Source: Acanthochromis polyacanthus | Taxonomy: Eukaryota > Chordata > Actinopteri > Pomacentridae | Direction of reading: 5' to 3' | NCBI RefSeq assembly: GCF_021347895.1 | Contig: NC_067120.1 | Coordinates: 21,747,361-21,811,360, forward strand | Length of the DNA stretch: 64,000 nt | Position numbers and translations under genes: made by a program | In this document: one piece after another, positions 1 to 12,462 of the stretch | How positions within the stretch are numbered: position 1 is the first letter of the stretch | How the letters are laid out: the number at the start of each line of letters is the position of its first letter | The notes under the pieces: model-generated | Seen by the model: only the letters and a program-made list of their open reading frames with translations | What the model was told of the DNA's origin: nothing | Databases searched by the model: none

Positions 1-1749
1 TCTGTTCTCTGACCTGTAACACAGTGCAGCGTTCAAGCAACATGAACCGTGTTTGGCTGAACGTCCTGGTATAGAGGTGACGGAGGTCATGCGTGTTTAT
101 GTCCATTTCTCCAACTCTCCTGCTATATCTCTATTCCCTCTGTCTTTATATTTCTCCCTCCCTCACTGCTTGTCTCTTTTATTATGACAGCAGAGTGTTT
201 TTATTGAGCAGACAGCAGAAACAGTGGTGCAATAATGGGAGCAGAAGCAAGATCTGGAGGTTTTAAAAGGACTGAGGGAAAGAGATGTAGAAACCGACGG
301 AGACAGAATAAAAAGAAGCCATGCTGACTGTGTTGCAATTAGACATTCTCTGTAAGTGGGCTTTGCCAAGAAGTCAGCTGGACTGTGTGAAGCAATAATG
401 GTGTATATAATCAACACAAAACTGCTATTTAATCAGCATGGCTATTGACTAAGAGTGAGTTAAAATCTGGGAGGTTCTTTGTAAGAAGTACAGACTTCAT
501 TTAGAGAATCTTTTGGCACTTGCTTACTGTTAAAACCTCTTACATTACACTCAACGGTAGGCAGCAGGATTCTATATCAGATGAAGGTAAACCTGGCCAC
601 ATGTTTTTCATTTTACTTCTGAGTCAGGAAGATAACTCATGAGTTAAACACGACACTGTGTTTGCCTTAGGCGTACTCGTTGTGTGTTTTATTACTTTGA
701 TATATTCTCACACAGAAAAAAAATAAATAAATCAAGCACCAACTGGCATGTTGAGTGTAAACACTAGGAGAGTCCTCACACACACCCTCATCCATCCAGC
801 TGTGGGCTGGGGTTGGTGTGGTGCTATTAGCTTTGGCTGCTGTTCCAAAGGTAAACACGCTCTGCTGATAAGACCAACTGATTGGTTGGAGGAAAGTGCA
901 GCCGAGAGGGAAGAGAGGAGGAAAATCCCACTGACGGACAGTAAACATAACCTTCCAGAATCAGGCGTAGAAGCTGACAGAAGGCTTTAGTTCACACTTG
1001 TTTCCACAAAATGTGACAGAAGCTTCACGTAGGTCTCTTCTGGACTTGAAATTGTTTTGAAACTGGCACTGTTGGTTTTTATTTCCGTTTCATTAATGCA
1101 ATGACTTTGACACTTGAAAGCTACATTACACGTAGAGGGTGTAATTATGGACAAACATCGTTGATATTTAGCAATATTTAAGTAGCAAATTAGAAGCCTA
1201 GATTTACTGTCTTGCTCCAGAGTTTCCTTCACAGAATCAGAGCTGTGTACGTACATCCAATGCTGTTTTAGCGCACATCACCAACTGTATATAAGAGATG
1301 GATGGAATCTCAGAGTCTGGAAAGTGAATCCAACGCTAAAGTGACTTAAACCTACATTCTTTGTAACAGCCAGCAGGGTCTGACTCCTCTGTTTGCAAAA
1401 AGAAGCCCAATTTTATAGAGGGCTATGAGACTGTATGTGGCTAGATATGGCATTTTCCTAATGAATTTATTGTCATTTGTAAATTATGGTCCCATTTGGA
1501 GTACAACAGATGACAAAGTAGGACACATTTTTAGGTGGGACTAGCTTGTGCGTGACAATTTGCTACCATAAGGGCATGGCTAGTGTCCTTGTGTTCTCAG
1601 TCAGAGCCACCCCGGACCTGACATGCTACATTTCAAAAACCCCAAATGGCTGTGGCCAAATTTAAAACTCGATGCTTGAAAATATTATTCCACAAACCAA
1701 TGGGTGACATCATGGTGACTATGCCCATCTGTTAGATACAGTCTATATA

Positions 1750-2090
1750 TAGTCAGGTCCATAAATATTTGGACACAGACAATTTTCAGTATTTGGGCTC
1801 TGTACACCACTGCAATGAATTTAAAAGGAAACAATCAAGATGTGCTTGAAGTGCAGACTTTGTTTTAATTTGAGGGTATTCACATCCAAATCAGGTGAAC
1901 AGTGTTTGAATTGCAACACATTTTATATGTGCCCCCCCACTTTTTTAAGGGACCAAAAGTAACTGGACAATTGGCTGCTCAGCTTTTCCATCATCAGTTG
2001 TGTGTTATTCCCTCATTATTTCATTTACAGGGAACAAATAAAAGGTCTAGAGTTCATTTCAAGTGCAAAAAAACATTTGTTGCTGTTATG
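1750..2090 (+). mobile_element. Tc1/mariner-like element, 5' fragment
   Basis: It starts beside a TA-rich site with agtcaggtccataaatattt, the terminal sequence of a common teleost Tc1-like transposon. It follows that family through the ccaaatcaggtgaacagtgt and gaccaaaagtaactggacaa segments to about 2062, then loosely to 2090. No transposase reading frame and no opposite end are present, so it is a truncated, dead copy. Confidence 0.65.
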
Positions 2091-2881
2091 TAAAATACAA
2101 TTCCATGACTTTAATAGCATTAAAATAACAATTTGAAATAATAAAACTGACTTTTTAACAGCAGTCATGAGAGAAATCACACTGAATTACTGGCATGCCA
2201 GAAAACCAAGAATCTGTTGGAAAGTCAGATAGTTGAACCTTGATCATGATTGATTATGATTAGTGTTTAGTTTGGTGAGGTAAAGAAAGCCAAGACAGTT
2301 TCTGGGTCCTCTAATGTTAAGTGCCAGCTGATGTGAGGTCACAGTTAAAGGCTCAAAACAATACCACAGACAAGGTGTGGAGAGCTTTCCCTCCATATGA
2401 CGTCAAACTAGGGGTGGAAGGGGCCTGAGGTGCGAACTGCACAACTTTATTCAAACAAACATAAATCAGTTGAGATCTGGCAACCCTCGATTAGGAAGCT
2501 CTACCAGTCTGCCTCAGAAGGGCTCCCTGAGCTCAACTCAACTGTTGTCCTGTAAAATAAACTCACGAACAGCAGATAGCCAAAGGATCGGAGGACCCCA
2601 GTGATTAAAGGATAATAAACGTGAACTCTGCTTAAACAACATTGGGCACCGTCCTGTGAGGGTGAGTGTCTCTGCAGCACTTCTTAGTTGAATACAACAC
2701 AGAAACAAACCTTCAAATCAAAGGTTCATTCAAAACAGATATTCATCAAGGAGCACTTGCTGTCACAGAATGATTGACAATGAAAAATAAAACTATTTAT
2801 TAAACTTTTGAGACAACAGTAGAAGCCAGATGTTGATAAAACAGTTTGAACTGTATGCACTAAAGATAAAGGATCATTTAA

Positions 2882-3223
2882 TTAACCTTCTGAACCCCAA
2901 AACCCAGAGTGGATTTGAAAGACATGTTCTCTTTAAAAGAAAAAAAAAAAGCTGCCAAAGCTACACCTCCAAGACATTATTGACTTAACTGTGGACCAAC
3001 AATGATTTGACCAAAATTCAGTGTCTTTTCTGCACTTTTCAGCAATAGTTAAAGAAATGCAGCTTTGTTTGTTATGATTTGTGGCAATACAAGAGTGTCA
3101 TACCGTGCATGGGACATTTTTTGTTCTCTCTACTTCTAACCAAGGTTGTACCATTTCCACAATGGTGCAGGACTTTATGTTGCAGTGGAAAAAAAACACC
3201 CAGCTTTGAGTTCAGAGGGTTAT
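2882..3223 (+). repeat. TTAA-ended inverted-terminus repeat, copy 1
   Basis: It begins TTAACCTTCTGAACCCC and ends GAGTTCAGAGGGTTAT, so its ends are imperfect inverted repeats with TTAA or TTAT at the edges. The interior carries a poly(A) stretch and no reading frame. The ends and interior resemble segments near 7645, 33910 and 44424. TTAA edges with a CCC start suggest a piggyBac- or Kolobok-type non-autonomous transposon. The family assignment is inference. Confidence 0.5.
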
Positions 3224-3340
3224 GGTTATCTTTAATTTTTATAGAACGATTGTAGCATAATTTATTTCACATAATAAAGAAAACAGTAAAGCAGAGGTCA
3301 GGTACCTCATTAAAAAGTCCTGTGCAATTACTTTATACAT

Positions 3341-3526
3341 AGACTACCATTCAAAAGTTTAGAAATGTCCTTATTTTTAAAAGAAAAGCTTTTTTTTTTT
3401 TCAGTGAAGATAACATAGCTCATGGTGCTGAAAGGCTAACTGATGATTAGAAAACCCTTGTGCAGTTATGTCAGTACGTGAATAAAAGTGTGAGTTTTCA
3501 TGGAAACATTTGAACCGTATATGTAG
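3341..3526. mobile_element. Tc1-like element with both ends, interior deleted
   Basis: The left side reads actaccattcaaaagttt and then ggcctcat-like internal sequence of a Tc1-like family whose end is cactaccgttcaaaagttt. The right side (tgaataaaagtgtgagtttt, then catttgaaccgtatatgt) matches the opposite end of the same family in reverse. About 1 kb or more of transposase region is missing between them. The identification relies on remembered family sequence. Confidence 0.5.
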
Positions 3527-3544
3527 ATATACGGTTCAAATGTT
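3505..3544. repeat. Perfect 18-bp inverted repeat, 4-nt loop
   Basis: Arms 3505-3522 and 3527-3544 are exact reverse complements around the loop GTAG. The left arm coincides with the right terminus of the deleted Tc1-like element, so the hairpin looks like two transposon ends placed head to head. A second 10-bp inverted pair (3549-3558 with 3580-3589) follows directly. Confidence 0.85.
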
Positions 3545-3745
3545 CTTTGTGATATAAAACGGTACATATATCGCTTCACTTTATATCACATATAAAATGA
3601 CACATTAATGAAGCACATGTACATCTGTACTTTCTGTTTGTTCTGATCAGCAGCACAAAAAACCGCAAACCTAAACGTCAAGGCGTTTAACAGTCGTTTC
3701 TTTCATGAACTGCAACGAAACCTGTTTGTTAGCACTTGTTTCATC

Positions 3746-3746
<1 letters not shown>

Positions 3747-3806
<60 letters not shown>
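3747..3806. repeat. (TG)30 microsatellite
   Basis: Sixty bases of uninterrupted TG. The apparent Cys-Val reading frame through it is an artefact of the repeat. Confidence 0.97.
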
Positions 3807-3807
<1 letters not shown>

Positions 3808-6133
3808 CCTGAGGGATAACAGTCAGAAACAGATAACAGAGCCATTAGCGCAGGCCGATTGGCAGTCTGTGATCTTCATTGAGAGTGAAGGGACGCTACT
3901 GCACTTGTTTACTGAAACACAGCTCTTTTTCACTCCCTTCCTCTGCTCGTTTAGCCGTCAGCGATGGGCCCGCCTGCTAAGTTGCTTCGACCTATCAGCC
4001 AGCATTCAGCAAGACAGAGACGAGTGCTGACAGCTACAGAGACACAGTCAAGCTGATTGAGAGTCATTATCTCCCCCAAAATATTATTCTGTTTTTTTTC
4101 CCTCTCAGTGCACTCTTGGTTGCTCTACGGATCTGATTTTGGGGGGAAAAAAACACACACACAGAATATTAAGTGGTTTGGCAGTTGCTATCTGAATAAA
4201 TGAGCATAATGAATACATAATATAGCTGGTTAGGGATTAGCGGTTCGGTAATAGTCCTTTTGAGTGAGACAGAGGGTAGTTATGATGGTGGAGATGACGT
4301 CTCTTGAATGTTTAGTAGTGATGCTTGAAGCGGTGCTGAAATAAAAATAAGTAAGAAAAAGAATGCAGCCATTCAGAAGCACTGATAGTAAACAAACCAA
4401 AGCATGTCTGAAAATAACGTTGTATAACTTTCAAAAACAGGTTTGCTGGTGTTAGCAGCACTTAGCTTTCAGAGCACACGTCTGACTCCTGCACTCTAAC
4501 CCAGCCTGTCAGCCCGATCTGGTTATGCAGCACTTTTTCGCTGACTTTTTACTTTAATGGATGTGCGTGCTAACTTAACCTAGCTACATAATGACATCTG
4601 CCTGCACTATAATGTCAATGTGGGAGTGGCTGCCCACCTCAAAGCACTCTCACATGAGGACATGTGGACCATGACAGAGTGATGTTATATGACAGAAAAC
4701 CAAATGAAGGGCCAGAGCTCTTATCATGACCACTTTTCATCAATAAAGCCATGAAGGCAACCTTAATTCTCATGTTCATTCTATAGCTGTTCTGCTGATA
4801 GCACTGTAAGGTGCTTTTAAGAACTGGCTAGCATTACATTGTGATGTCAAATCAGTTCAAATACAAAAGAATACAATAGAAGTAAGCACTTCCAGTTACC
4901 CTCCTTAGTTCGAAATGTATTTTATTTCCTTGCACCTCTCTTGTCTTATTGCTCCAGGAAAGCAGACTTTGACAACGCCGCCACTATGAGGAGACATGCA
5001 CGGATTTTACACATCAAAGCACGTTAACAGCAGCTCCTTTCTGAAGGTCCCATGGGGTGAAAATACATTCTTATTGTGTATCTTAAAAAATTCGAAGTGT
5101 AAAATTAAAAGCTGTAAAAATATTAAGACGCCTCCAACTGCCACTCCCCTGACACCCCCTTAACTACATGGCATCCTAGCTTTATAAGCTCACTGGAATT
5201 AGAAACTAATGAATGATCGCTATCCAGCTCAACCTTTGTATAATCCTGCCTTCTCACTGCCTGCTGCTTTGAGGTGAATCATTCGGAAAGAGTTGCTGCC
5301 TTTTTGTCCAACAGGTTTATTTGCTTCCTAAAGCTGCTCCTACAAACTCAAAGATGTTTTAACGTCAAACGAAGCACTCTAAATGTTCTGCTGTTGGCTA
5401 CAAGAGTAAACACAAGACTCTTCATGCACTTCCAGCATTTCAGAAACTGGATTACGTATATTTTTGATGGCAATGTCCCCACAACCATAGGACAACATGT
5501 GCATCAGCAAGCAGGGGGCTAATGTGGCAAACATTACTATTACCTTTGATTGTGTGGCCACATGTCAGAGCTCTGTGGAAATTGTAACGTCATGTGAGCT
5601 GCTGCGTGGTCAACTGTTTTGCTCTGCGCTGTCTATCATAGTCTTTTTCTGAACAGGGCAGCTTAGCTCCATTTACAGCTACAGACACTGACATTGCTTT
5701 GAATCAGGGGTTATACAGTCATGCTAAAATGATTAATTTAACAATTATCTGTCACTGAAATATTGAAATACATATTCTGGGGGCATGTGAGACTTTCATT
5801 CAATACCAAAGCACACTAAATGGGACTTTTAAACCTTGCTGTACTACATTCAGAGCTTTCCACTCAAGAGGAAGCCATCGATTTTCACCAATGTGATGTA
5901 TGAAGCACAACTACGAAAGTTCTCTCTTTGAAAACGAAGTTAGGAGGGCCCATTCTTTACTCCATCAGTCCAATGAATCAAAAACGTGTAACTTCGACAA
6001 TACTGTGACGCCAAACTGACATCACTGCATATAATGTATAAGTGTTTTTGAGTGTTGTTTACATCGTCACAATGACAGTTCAACAAACAAGGTAGTGACA
6101 TGTTATCAGCAGCTGTACAATGATCATTGTCTG

Positions 6134-6316
6134 GAGGAAAGGAAAGGAAAGGAAAGGAAAGGAAAAGAAAGGAAAAGAAAGGAGAAGAGAGGAGAGGAGA
6201 GGAGAGGAGAGGAGAGGAGAGGAGAGGAGAGGAGAGGAGAGGAGAGGAGAGGAGAGAAAAGGAAAGGAAAGGAGAGAAAAGGAAAGGAAAGGAGAGTAAA
6301 GGAAAGTAAAGGAAAT
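6134..6316. repeat. (GGAAA)n/(GGAGA)n purine tract beside a splice donor
   Basis: About 180 bp of almost pure A/G on the plus strand: GGAAA units at both ends and GGAGA units in the middle. On the myo9a strand it is a C/T tract that begins 18 nt after the donor of the switch II exon. Long homopurine-homopyrimidine runs can form triplex DNA, and CU-rich RNA can bind PTB-type splicing regulators. Either effect here is inference. Confidence 0.95.
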
Positions 6317-6334
6317 ACAGCTATTTGACTCTAC

Positions 6335-6469
6335 CTGTTCCAACTTGAAGATGTGTTGGTTGAAGTAGTGCTGGAGTCGCTCGTTAGCGAAGTTGATGCA
6401 GAATTGTTCAAAGCTGTTGTTCTCATAATCCTCAAAGCCAAAAATGTCCAGGACTCCAATAGACAGGAT
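6335..6469 (-). CDS. myo9a: myo9a exon: switch II and relay helix (joined residues 249-293)
   Basis: A 135-nt phase-0 exon after the acceptor tcttttccaacag, with donor gtagag. It reads [40 protein letters not shown] and FKLEQ. DIFGFE is switch II, which couples ATP hydrolysis to the power stroke; [16 protein letters not shown] is the relay helix. The opening Ile is Thr in other myosin IX proteins I recall. On the plus strand a long GGAAA/GGAGA purine tract ends 18 bp from the donor, inside the next intron. Confidence 0.97.
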
Positions 6470-6985
6470 CTGTTGGAAAAGACATACATACATTTATGAG
6501 ATCACTTATCAGAGAATGTGTGGGGAAAGGGATGGAAAATTGTCCACTTGCAACTCTGTAAACATCAATAAAAATGATGCTGTTTTATGATATTTATTTA
6601 GAGATATCTTTAATAATCTGCTTCTTCTTATATCCCTTTCTTTTAGAGCTCCAGTGTCCTAGTTGCCCCCTGGGTGTCAGTAAGATTCATGTCATCATAT
6701 ATCATTAATAAGCACCATCTGAGGGAGGCGTTCACTCAAAGAAGCCCCTTAATTATGAAATGGACTGTAAAAGCTGCTTCCAATTTAATTTTATTTCATT
6801 CAGTGGTGTTTTATTTCTCTCCGAGGGGCAATTTTTTACTCTGGCAAAAACACATACATGAGCACAGGGCGCTTGTACAAACTGTTATTTGATACATAAG
6901 AACAATGACCTTGACAGAAAGTGCAACCTCATCGACCCCCTGACAAACACACACAGACAGATGATGTCACTGCTGCCAAGGGAGG

Positions 6986-6988
<3 letters not shown>

Positions 6989-7016
<28 letters not shown>
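6989..7016. repeat. (AC)14 microsatellite
   Basis: Twenty-eight bases of uninterrupted AC. A second array of the same size lies at 7203-7230. Confidence 0.95.
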
Positions 7017-7021
<5 letters not shown>

Positions 7022-7202
7022 TGAGACATCACAGGACCACAGGGGGTAAACTGAGCTGAGGGGAATGTGATGCCATCTGCCCAAATGTTCCTGGCATACA
7101 CACCAACACACACACACTGCACATGCCACACACACATAGAATGATCTGTTTTCTAATTCTTTAGCTACCCGGACTTGGTATGACTTGCCAACTGCCAGTT
7201 CA

Positions 7203-7230
<28 letters not shown>
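7203..7230. repeat. (AC)14 microsatellite
   Basis: Twenty-eight bases of uninterrupted AC. Scattered shorter CA runs lie between it and the array at 6989. Confidence 0.95.
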
Positions 7231-7233
<3 letters not shown>

Positions 7234-7644
7234 GGCTTTTTTATTCATCCTCTGGGAATAAAAGAAAAGACAAATGAAGGGAGGAAAAGAAAAAAATAGA
7301 CAAAGGGATGACAAATGTAGTGTGACTGTAAGTTCATGAATGTGTTAAATATTTTTCCTTCACTCTAATAAATTGTCTTCATGGCAGACATTGTGGTTTG
7401 TTTAGGGTCAGGTGCTCAGGTCAATGATGTGTGATCCTTATTAATTCTGTGAATGCCACCTAATTTAGTGTAGAGAAAGATGGCTCTGCATTCTGTGAAA
7501 GCGTAATTTTTCACCTGTATACATTCAGTCACAATGTTGTGAAAATCATTTACAATTTCCTTATCTGAAAAGGAACCCCCACTTTCTTGTTTTTCAAATT
7601 AAGTGATCACGATAGCAGACCTCAGCTTTAACAAGTGATTTATT

Positions 7645-8310
7645 TTAACCTTCGGAATCTAAACTTGCTGGCTTAAAAGGCATGTTATCTTAAAAAAAAA
7701 AAAAAAAAAAAAATCACCAAAATTATACAAATTCCCAGAGCAAATACACGATAAAATAGAGGAATTCAAGAGATTTTTCATGTGTAACTTCAAATTTCGT
7801 AGGTAAAATTAACCCAATTTAAGCTTAAAACTAGGCTGATTAATCAAAATGACCATATTCTACAGATTTCATTTTAAATATTCTGACAACAGTAAAACCC
7901 TTATACTTTTACAGATTTTACAGAAAAAAAAAACAACAAGAAACTTTCCATTCCTCAACGCAACAGTGGAGCCATAGCTAACCAAGTTGCGACCAACAGT
8001 CAAGTGACAAAACTCTAGAAATGTTTGGCTGAACTGCAGGCTGTGTTTACACAGTAAGTAGCACAATATCTATACCATGTCACCATTTTTTCGAGCATTT
8101 GGAGCACATAGTAGGCCCTTGAAAGACTGCAATACGTGTAGATTTCAGACTTTTTCAAATTTCTGCAAAATAATCAAGGAAATTAAACTTTTATTTTTAA
8201 TGATTTCTGGATTATAACTTTGTTATACTTCACAAAAGACATTTTTGAGCTTTTTCTACTTCCAGTGAAATAAAATATGACAAGAGCAAAAAACTGTCTG
8301 ACATTATACT
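7645..8310 (+). repeat. TTAA-ended repeat family, copy 2 (long form)
   Basis: It starts TTAACCTTCGGAATCTAAAC, like copy 1. The segment cacaaaagacatttttgagc (near 8231) matches cacaaaagagacttttgagc near 33771, and gctgaactgcaggctgtg (near 8030) matches 54673. The right terminus is eroded, so the end is approximate. No coding potential. Confidence 0.45.
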
Positions 8311-8682
8311 GAATATCACAGTGTTGATGTCAAAGCCGAAGAACCATGTTAGCGGTATTAGCTGCTTCTGACAAAACTGAAATCCAGATAGATGTAACAA
8401 ACACAACAGCAGCAATGTATTGCTTTAATATACATTCTGTGATGTGGATATATTTGCACAGAGTAGAATGATGTCAATAGCACTATCTCCTCACAGCTAG
8501 AAGGTCATGGATGGATGGATGGATGTCGATAAATATGGACGTCACTGGTTTCAGGTTTGGAGAACATAAAATCTTGGTTTGAGCTCAAGAAATGTCCCGG
8601 CTCTCAGCCAGATATTCTTAACTCAATAACTTTTGAAACTGTGTGTAAGTGTGTTAGTGTGGGAGAGCGTTTTCAGTCCTAC

Positions 8683-8799
8683 CTTTGAATTGTCCTCCAG
8701 GTCCTTGTTGTTTAGCAGGGCATGGTTGGTCCTGAAGACGATCCAGTCAAACAGCGCGCTGTACAGTGACTTGGCCATGGAGTCCCTCACTGTGCCCGC
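8683..8799 (-). CDS. myo9a: myo9a exon (joined residues 210-248)
   Basis: A 117-nt phase-0 exon encoding [20 protein letters not shown], then [32 protein letters not shown] is a hallmark myosin helix leading to switch II. The donor gtagga is good. The acceptor tgtgtatgtgtgtctag is rich in TG rather than pyrimidines, so it is a weak match. RTNHALL has Thr where RINHALL is usual. Confidence 0.95.
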
Positions 8800-11700
8800 C
8801 TAGACACACATACACAACAAGTTGGTTCCTCCTGATCAACAACATATGGATTTCATAATCTGGACCAGAAGTCAACTTTGTGAATGTATTTTATCACCCT
8901 ACTGAAGCACCTTGTCAGTTGTTCTCAGATATTTTCACAATGGTGAAACAGTATACATTACAAACTTTTAAAAAAAAAATCCATTCTATACAGACAAATA
9001 CAGAAGCATCTTTTGATTCAACTCTATCTGTTGTACATTGTTTCTCTGTGAATTTTAAAACTGCTAAAAGTTAGTGCTGAAAAATAAATCAGCTTTAAGA
9101 TTTGGTTATTTTACTGACGTAGGGTCAGGGGGGTCGAGCATCGTTTCGACAAAAGCAAGTACTTTGTTAAAGTTAACATGTTTAAGGTTAGTCGATATGA
9201 CAAACAACATCAATGTTCTCTTTCTTGTTTCTGAAACTGTATCAGTGTCATGTTAAATGTGAGACGTGGACAGAGGAAACGTAATAAACTACAGCAGCAG
9301 TTGTCTAATGAGATTAAGAGATTGAAAAGAAAAGCGCAAGCTACCACCAGAGAAAGTAAAGATAAACAGGTTAGAAATTCTTTAGTAAACATTTGATCAA
9401 TGGACAGAGGAGACCGTCAACAATTTGGTTCAGACTGCAATAAAAATGTAGTACAGATGAAATTACATTAGGCAAACAAACATTCACTGAAACACTATCT
9501 TTCCTTGGCATAAACACTGGAATTGCAGGGATGCCTGGCTGCTTAAAGCAATACACAAAAAACTAGGTTTAGTTTAATGGGTAGTTAACATAGACCGTAG
9601 TAAACCTTGTTCTGGTTTGTTTGTTGTGGTTATTTTTTGTTTCTAAGCTTTGGAGCCAGGATAGCTGCTTTCTCCTGTTTTTAATCTTGATTTTAAGCTA
9701 CCTACCTGCTGGGTCTAAATTCAAAGTTACATATTCAGAAGTGCTTGTCATTAAAATTATTCTTTAAAATGGCTTAGACGTACTACACCGTTGCATCTTT
9801 GATCATTGGCAGATCCTCTAGTTCCTGCCTCCCTCCATTCACCTGTCCCACTGATGACGGCTCAAGCACACCAGCTCACCTACGACTCCTCTCAAATGCT
9901 GTAAAAATGTCAAGTTGTAATACTGGAGCAATTCGTAAGCCATACATGGTTGAACTGAAACCCGTTTCTGAAGAAGAACACTGACACAGAAAGTCATATT
10001 CTGAAAGCTAAAGGATTGTTTTATCAGGTTTGTTTAGCTGCTTTAGGGAAAGGTCATGATGTGTCTTCCTGTTGTAAAAAACACCATACGGACATGCTGA
10101 CAAGGTAAAAAAATTTTGATTTTTACCATAGGGGATCTTTAACCTAGCGTTACAGATGTAAAATTGGTATCAGCTGAATTAGTGGTACTTGTTTGCTGCC
10201 TAAACTAATAAAACTAGTATATATTCAAGATCAGTAAGTCTACATTATGTGTGCAATTTCCATTGTCTTCTTACTTGTCTGGATAAAATTACACACTGCA
10301 GCAACAGGATGCTAAAATAAGTCAGTAGTCAACTAGCAATAATCTCTCAAGGAAGCTTCATTAGCTTTTACCTTCAGTAAGTTCCATCAATGCTAACAGT
10401 CCGTTAGTTAATGTGCTACAGTAATTTAGGAATGTGTATACCAGTAATACCAGAAGTTCACCTCAGGCTGCTGTTATTAATGAATCGCTAAAGAATTATA
10501 ACAATCCCCACTTTGTATTTAAAGGATAGCAGAGCCCATATTTAAGTTTCCTGGCTGCTCAGAGTTAGTGCACTTATGTTTGGCAGTCTTGCTGTGCACA
10601 GTGCTGTAATATTTTGGGTGTTTTCAGTCAGAAGCCAGAGCCTTAAGTACCTCCAGACCTACACGTCACTATTTGGATAACTTTTTTATGGATCACTTTT
10701 TGACCCATAAAAAGCAACACTGGCAAAAAAACGCATTATGACGCCTCAGCAAGCCAAAGAGCAACTATGCTCTTTCTTTAGGCAGGATGAGGAGTATGCT
10801 AAGCTAACATAAGAGCAGTCTTAACTTGGACTCCAGAGCAGGTCCTTTGGCAGCAACAAGTGTTATGATTGAATAGGGACTGGAACACGACATATGAATT
10901 TGGCTTCAATTAGGTCATACATTTTGATGCCAGGAACCCTAAAATACTTGTGCATTGCAACACAGACCCAAAGTTACAAAGACTGTGGTCAGTGTAATCC
11001 AATCAGAGTGGCAGAAAATGTAGAGAAAGTGACAAAGGAGGTTATAAAACCAATGGATCTGTGACAACGTCCACAGAGTGAAACAGCGCAAAGTCATACT
11101 GCTTTTTATAAACACTATAGACCACCAAAAATGTTCAAAGCCCTTTGGAGTTTAGTACTCACACCTTGAACCTTTTTAACACGCTAGCCGTCAGTAGGGC
11201 TCAGCAATTAATCAATTTCAACTCAATGATTTGAAAACATGCAATTGCAAAGGCTGAGATTTAGGATATTCAAGGTGTAACTATTTAATAATGCCACTCT
11301 GGTGCCACTGTTCTGTTGCTAGTTTTGATGGATGACAGTACCTGTTGGTGTACATGTGTAAAAAGAATGTGTCCCTTTTTAAAACCTGCCTGCTTCACTA
11401 ATCAGGGAAAAACACTACATCTACTTGAACCACTGAAGTCAGGGATGGGAGCTTTCAGAAATCTGTAGAAAAAAAACCAACAAAACTCACCAACATAAAA
11501 TTTAATGAACCTAATTATGAAGTAATTGGCCATAAATTTCTGGAACAGTGTGCATGAACTCAAATTACAAGGGCGTAAAATAAACAAAACAAAAACCTAA
11601 ATGTTCTGAGCTTGTGATTGAACAACAAAAACCAATGCTGCAACTATTTCCCAGGCCTCTGTGGCACACGGTGAACACACCCTGATGCAGACGCACTTAC

Positions 11701-12413
11701 TTTGAAGGACTGTTATAAAAGCTGCCTGCTGAGGCCGCATGCAGTCAACGGCCGTGATGAAGCAAAATTGTGCATTTTTAAAAGCTGCCTCTTCACTCCT
11801 GCATTATTGATTGTTGATGATATTTTTAGCAGACAGGCCTGTGACGTCCCTGCTCCCACAAACTTACATAAGGTTGTTATGAATAATAGAAAGCTTCAAA
11901 AAGAATCACAGTTTAAATGCTTCAGCAGGAGCTTGGGACAGGTGGATCTGATGTGAACATTTCACATGCTCACTGAGCGTGCATCGTCTCTGTGTTTTGC
12001 CATGTAATTTAATTATTCACCACAATGGGACCAGTTAAGAACGAGAAAGTAGCATGGCTGGAAGAAAATAGGCTGAAAATGTTTTACTGGAGGGCCACCC
12101 AAGAAACTGACAAAATAATTAGCAGGACTTTATCAGAGACTTTTGTAAACTGTAATGGTTCTGGCTGTTAAACGGGGTCTTAGCTGGTGTTTGTGATTAT
12201 AAGGCTCTGGGAGGGGAAGTTGTTGTTCTCTCTGTTTCCATCTCTTTCTCTCATTCCTCCTCTTGAAAACCACAGGAGGTGTGAAACACCAGCATGAGTT
12301 CACGCTGCACGTGGCCTGCTAGCTCCCTCGCTGCAGGATGTTTTGTGCATGTGTGTGTTTCACCGCAATATGCCAATCTGCATATGTTTGTACTTTTTTT
12401 CTATCTCAATGCC

Positions 12414-12420
<7 letters not shown>

Positions 12421-12459
<39 letters not shown>
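12421..12459. repeat. (AT)n microsatellite at a Tc1 insertion point
   Basis: Thirty-nine bases of AT that end where the Tc1-like terminal repeat begins. Tc1/mariner elements insert at TA, so this repeat was probably the target. Confidence 0.95.

Positions 12460-12462
<3 letters not shown>

Larger units (their letters stand above)
1..6334 (-). other. Intron of myo9a, 3' part beyond the window
   Basis: This is intron sequence after the switch II exon; its 3' acceptor is outside the window. It contains a Tc1-like fragment (1750-2090), a TTAA-ended repeat (2882-3223), an internally deleted Tc1-like element with a hairpin (3341-3544), a (TG)30 array, and a purine tract beside the donor. I see no coding exon. 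1-1740 and 3810-6130 show only AT-rich unique-looking sequence. 2380-2640 has a possible old retroelement look that I could not confirm. Confidence 0.8.
6470..8682 (-). other. Intron of myo9a (2.2 kb)
   Basis: It contains two (AC)14 arrays, a TTAA-ended repeat copy (about 7645-8310) with a poly(A) run near its left end, and a short (TGGA) run at about 8508-8524. No exon or RNA gene is visible. Confidence 0.85.

Noticed and set aside
2380..2660. Possible LTR end (aataaa signals, tgtcctgtaaaataaactca)
   Set aside because: No primer-binding site, no TG…CA edges and no paired repeat could be found.
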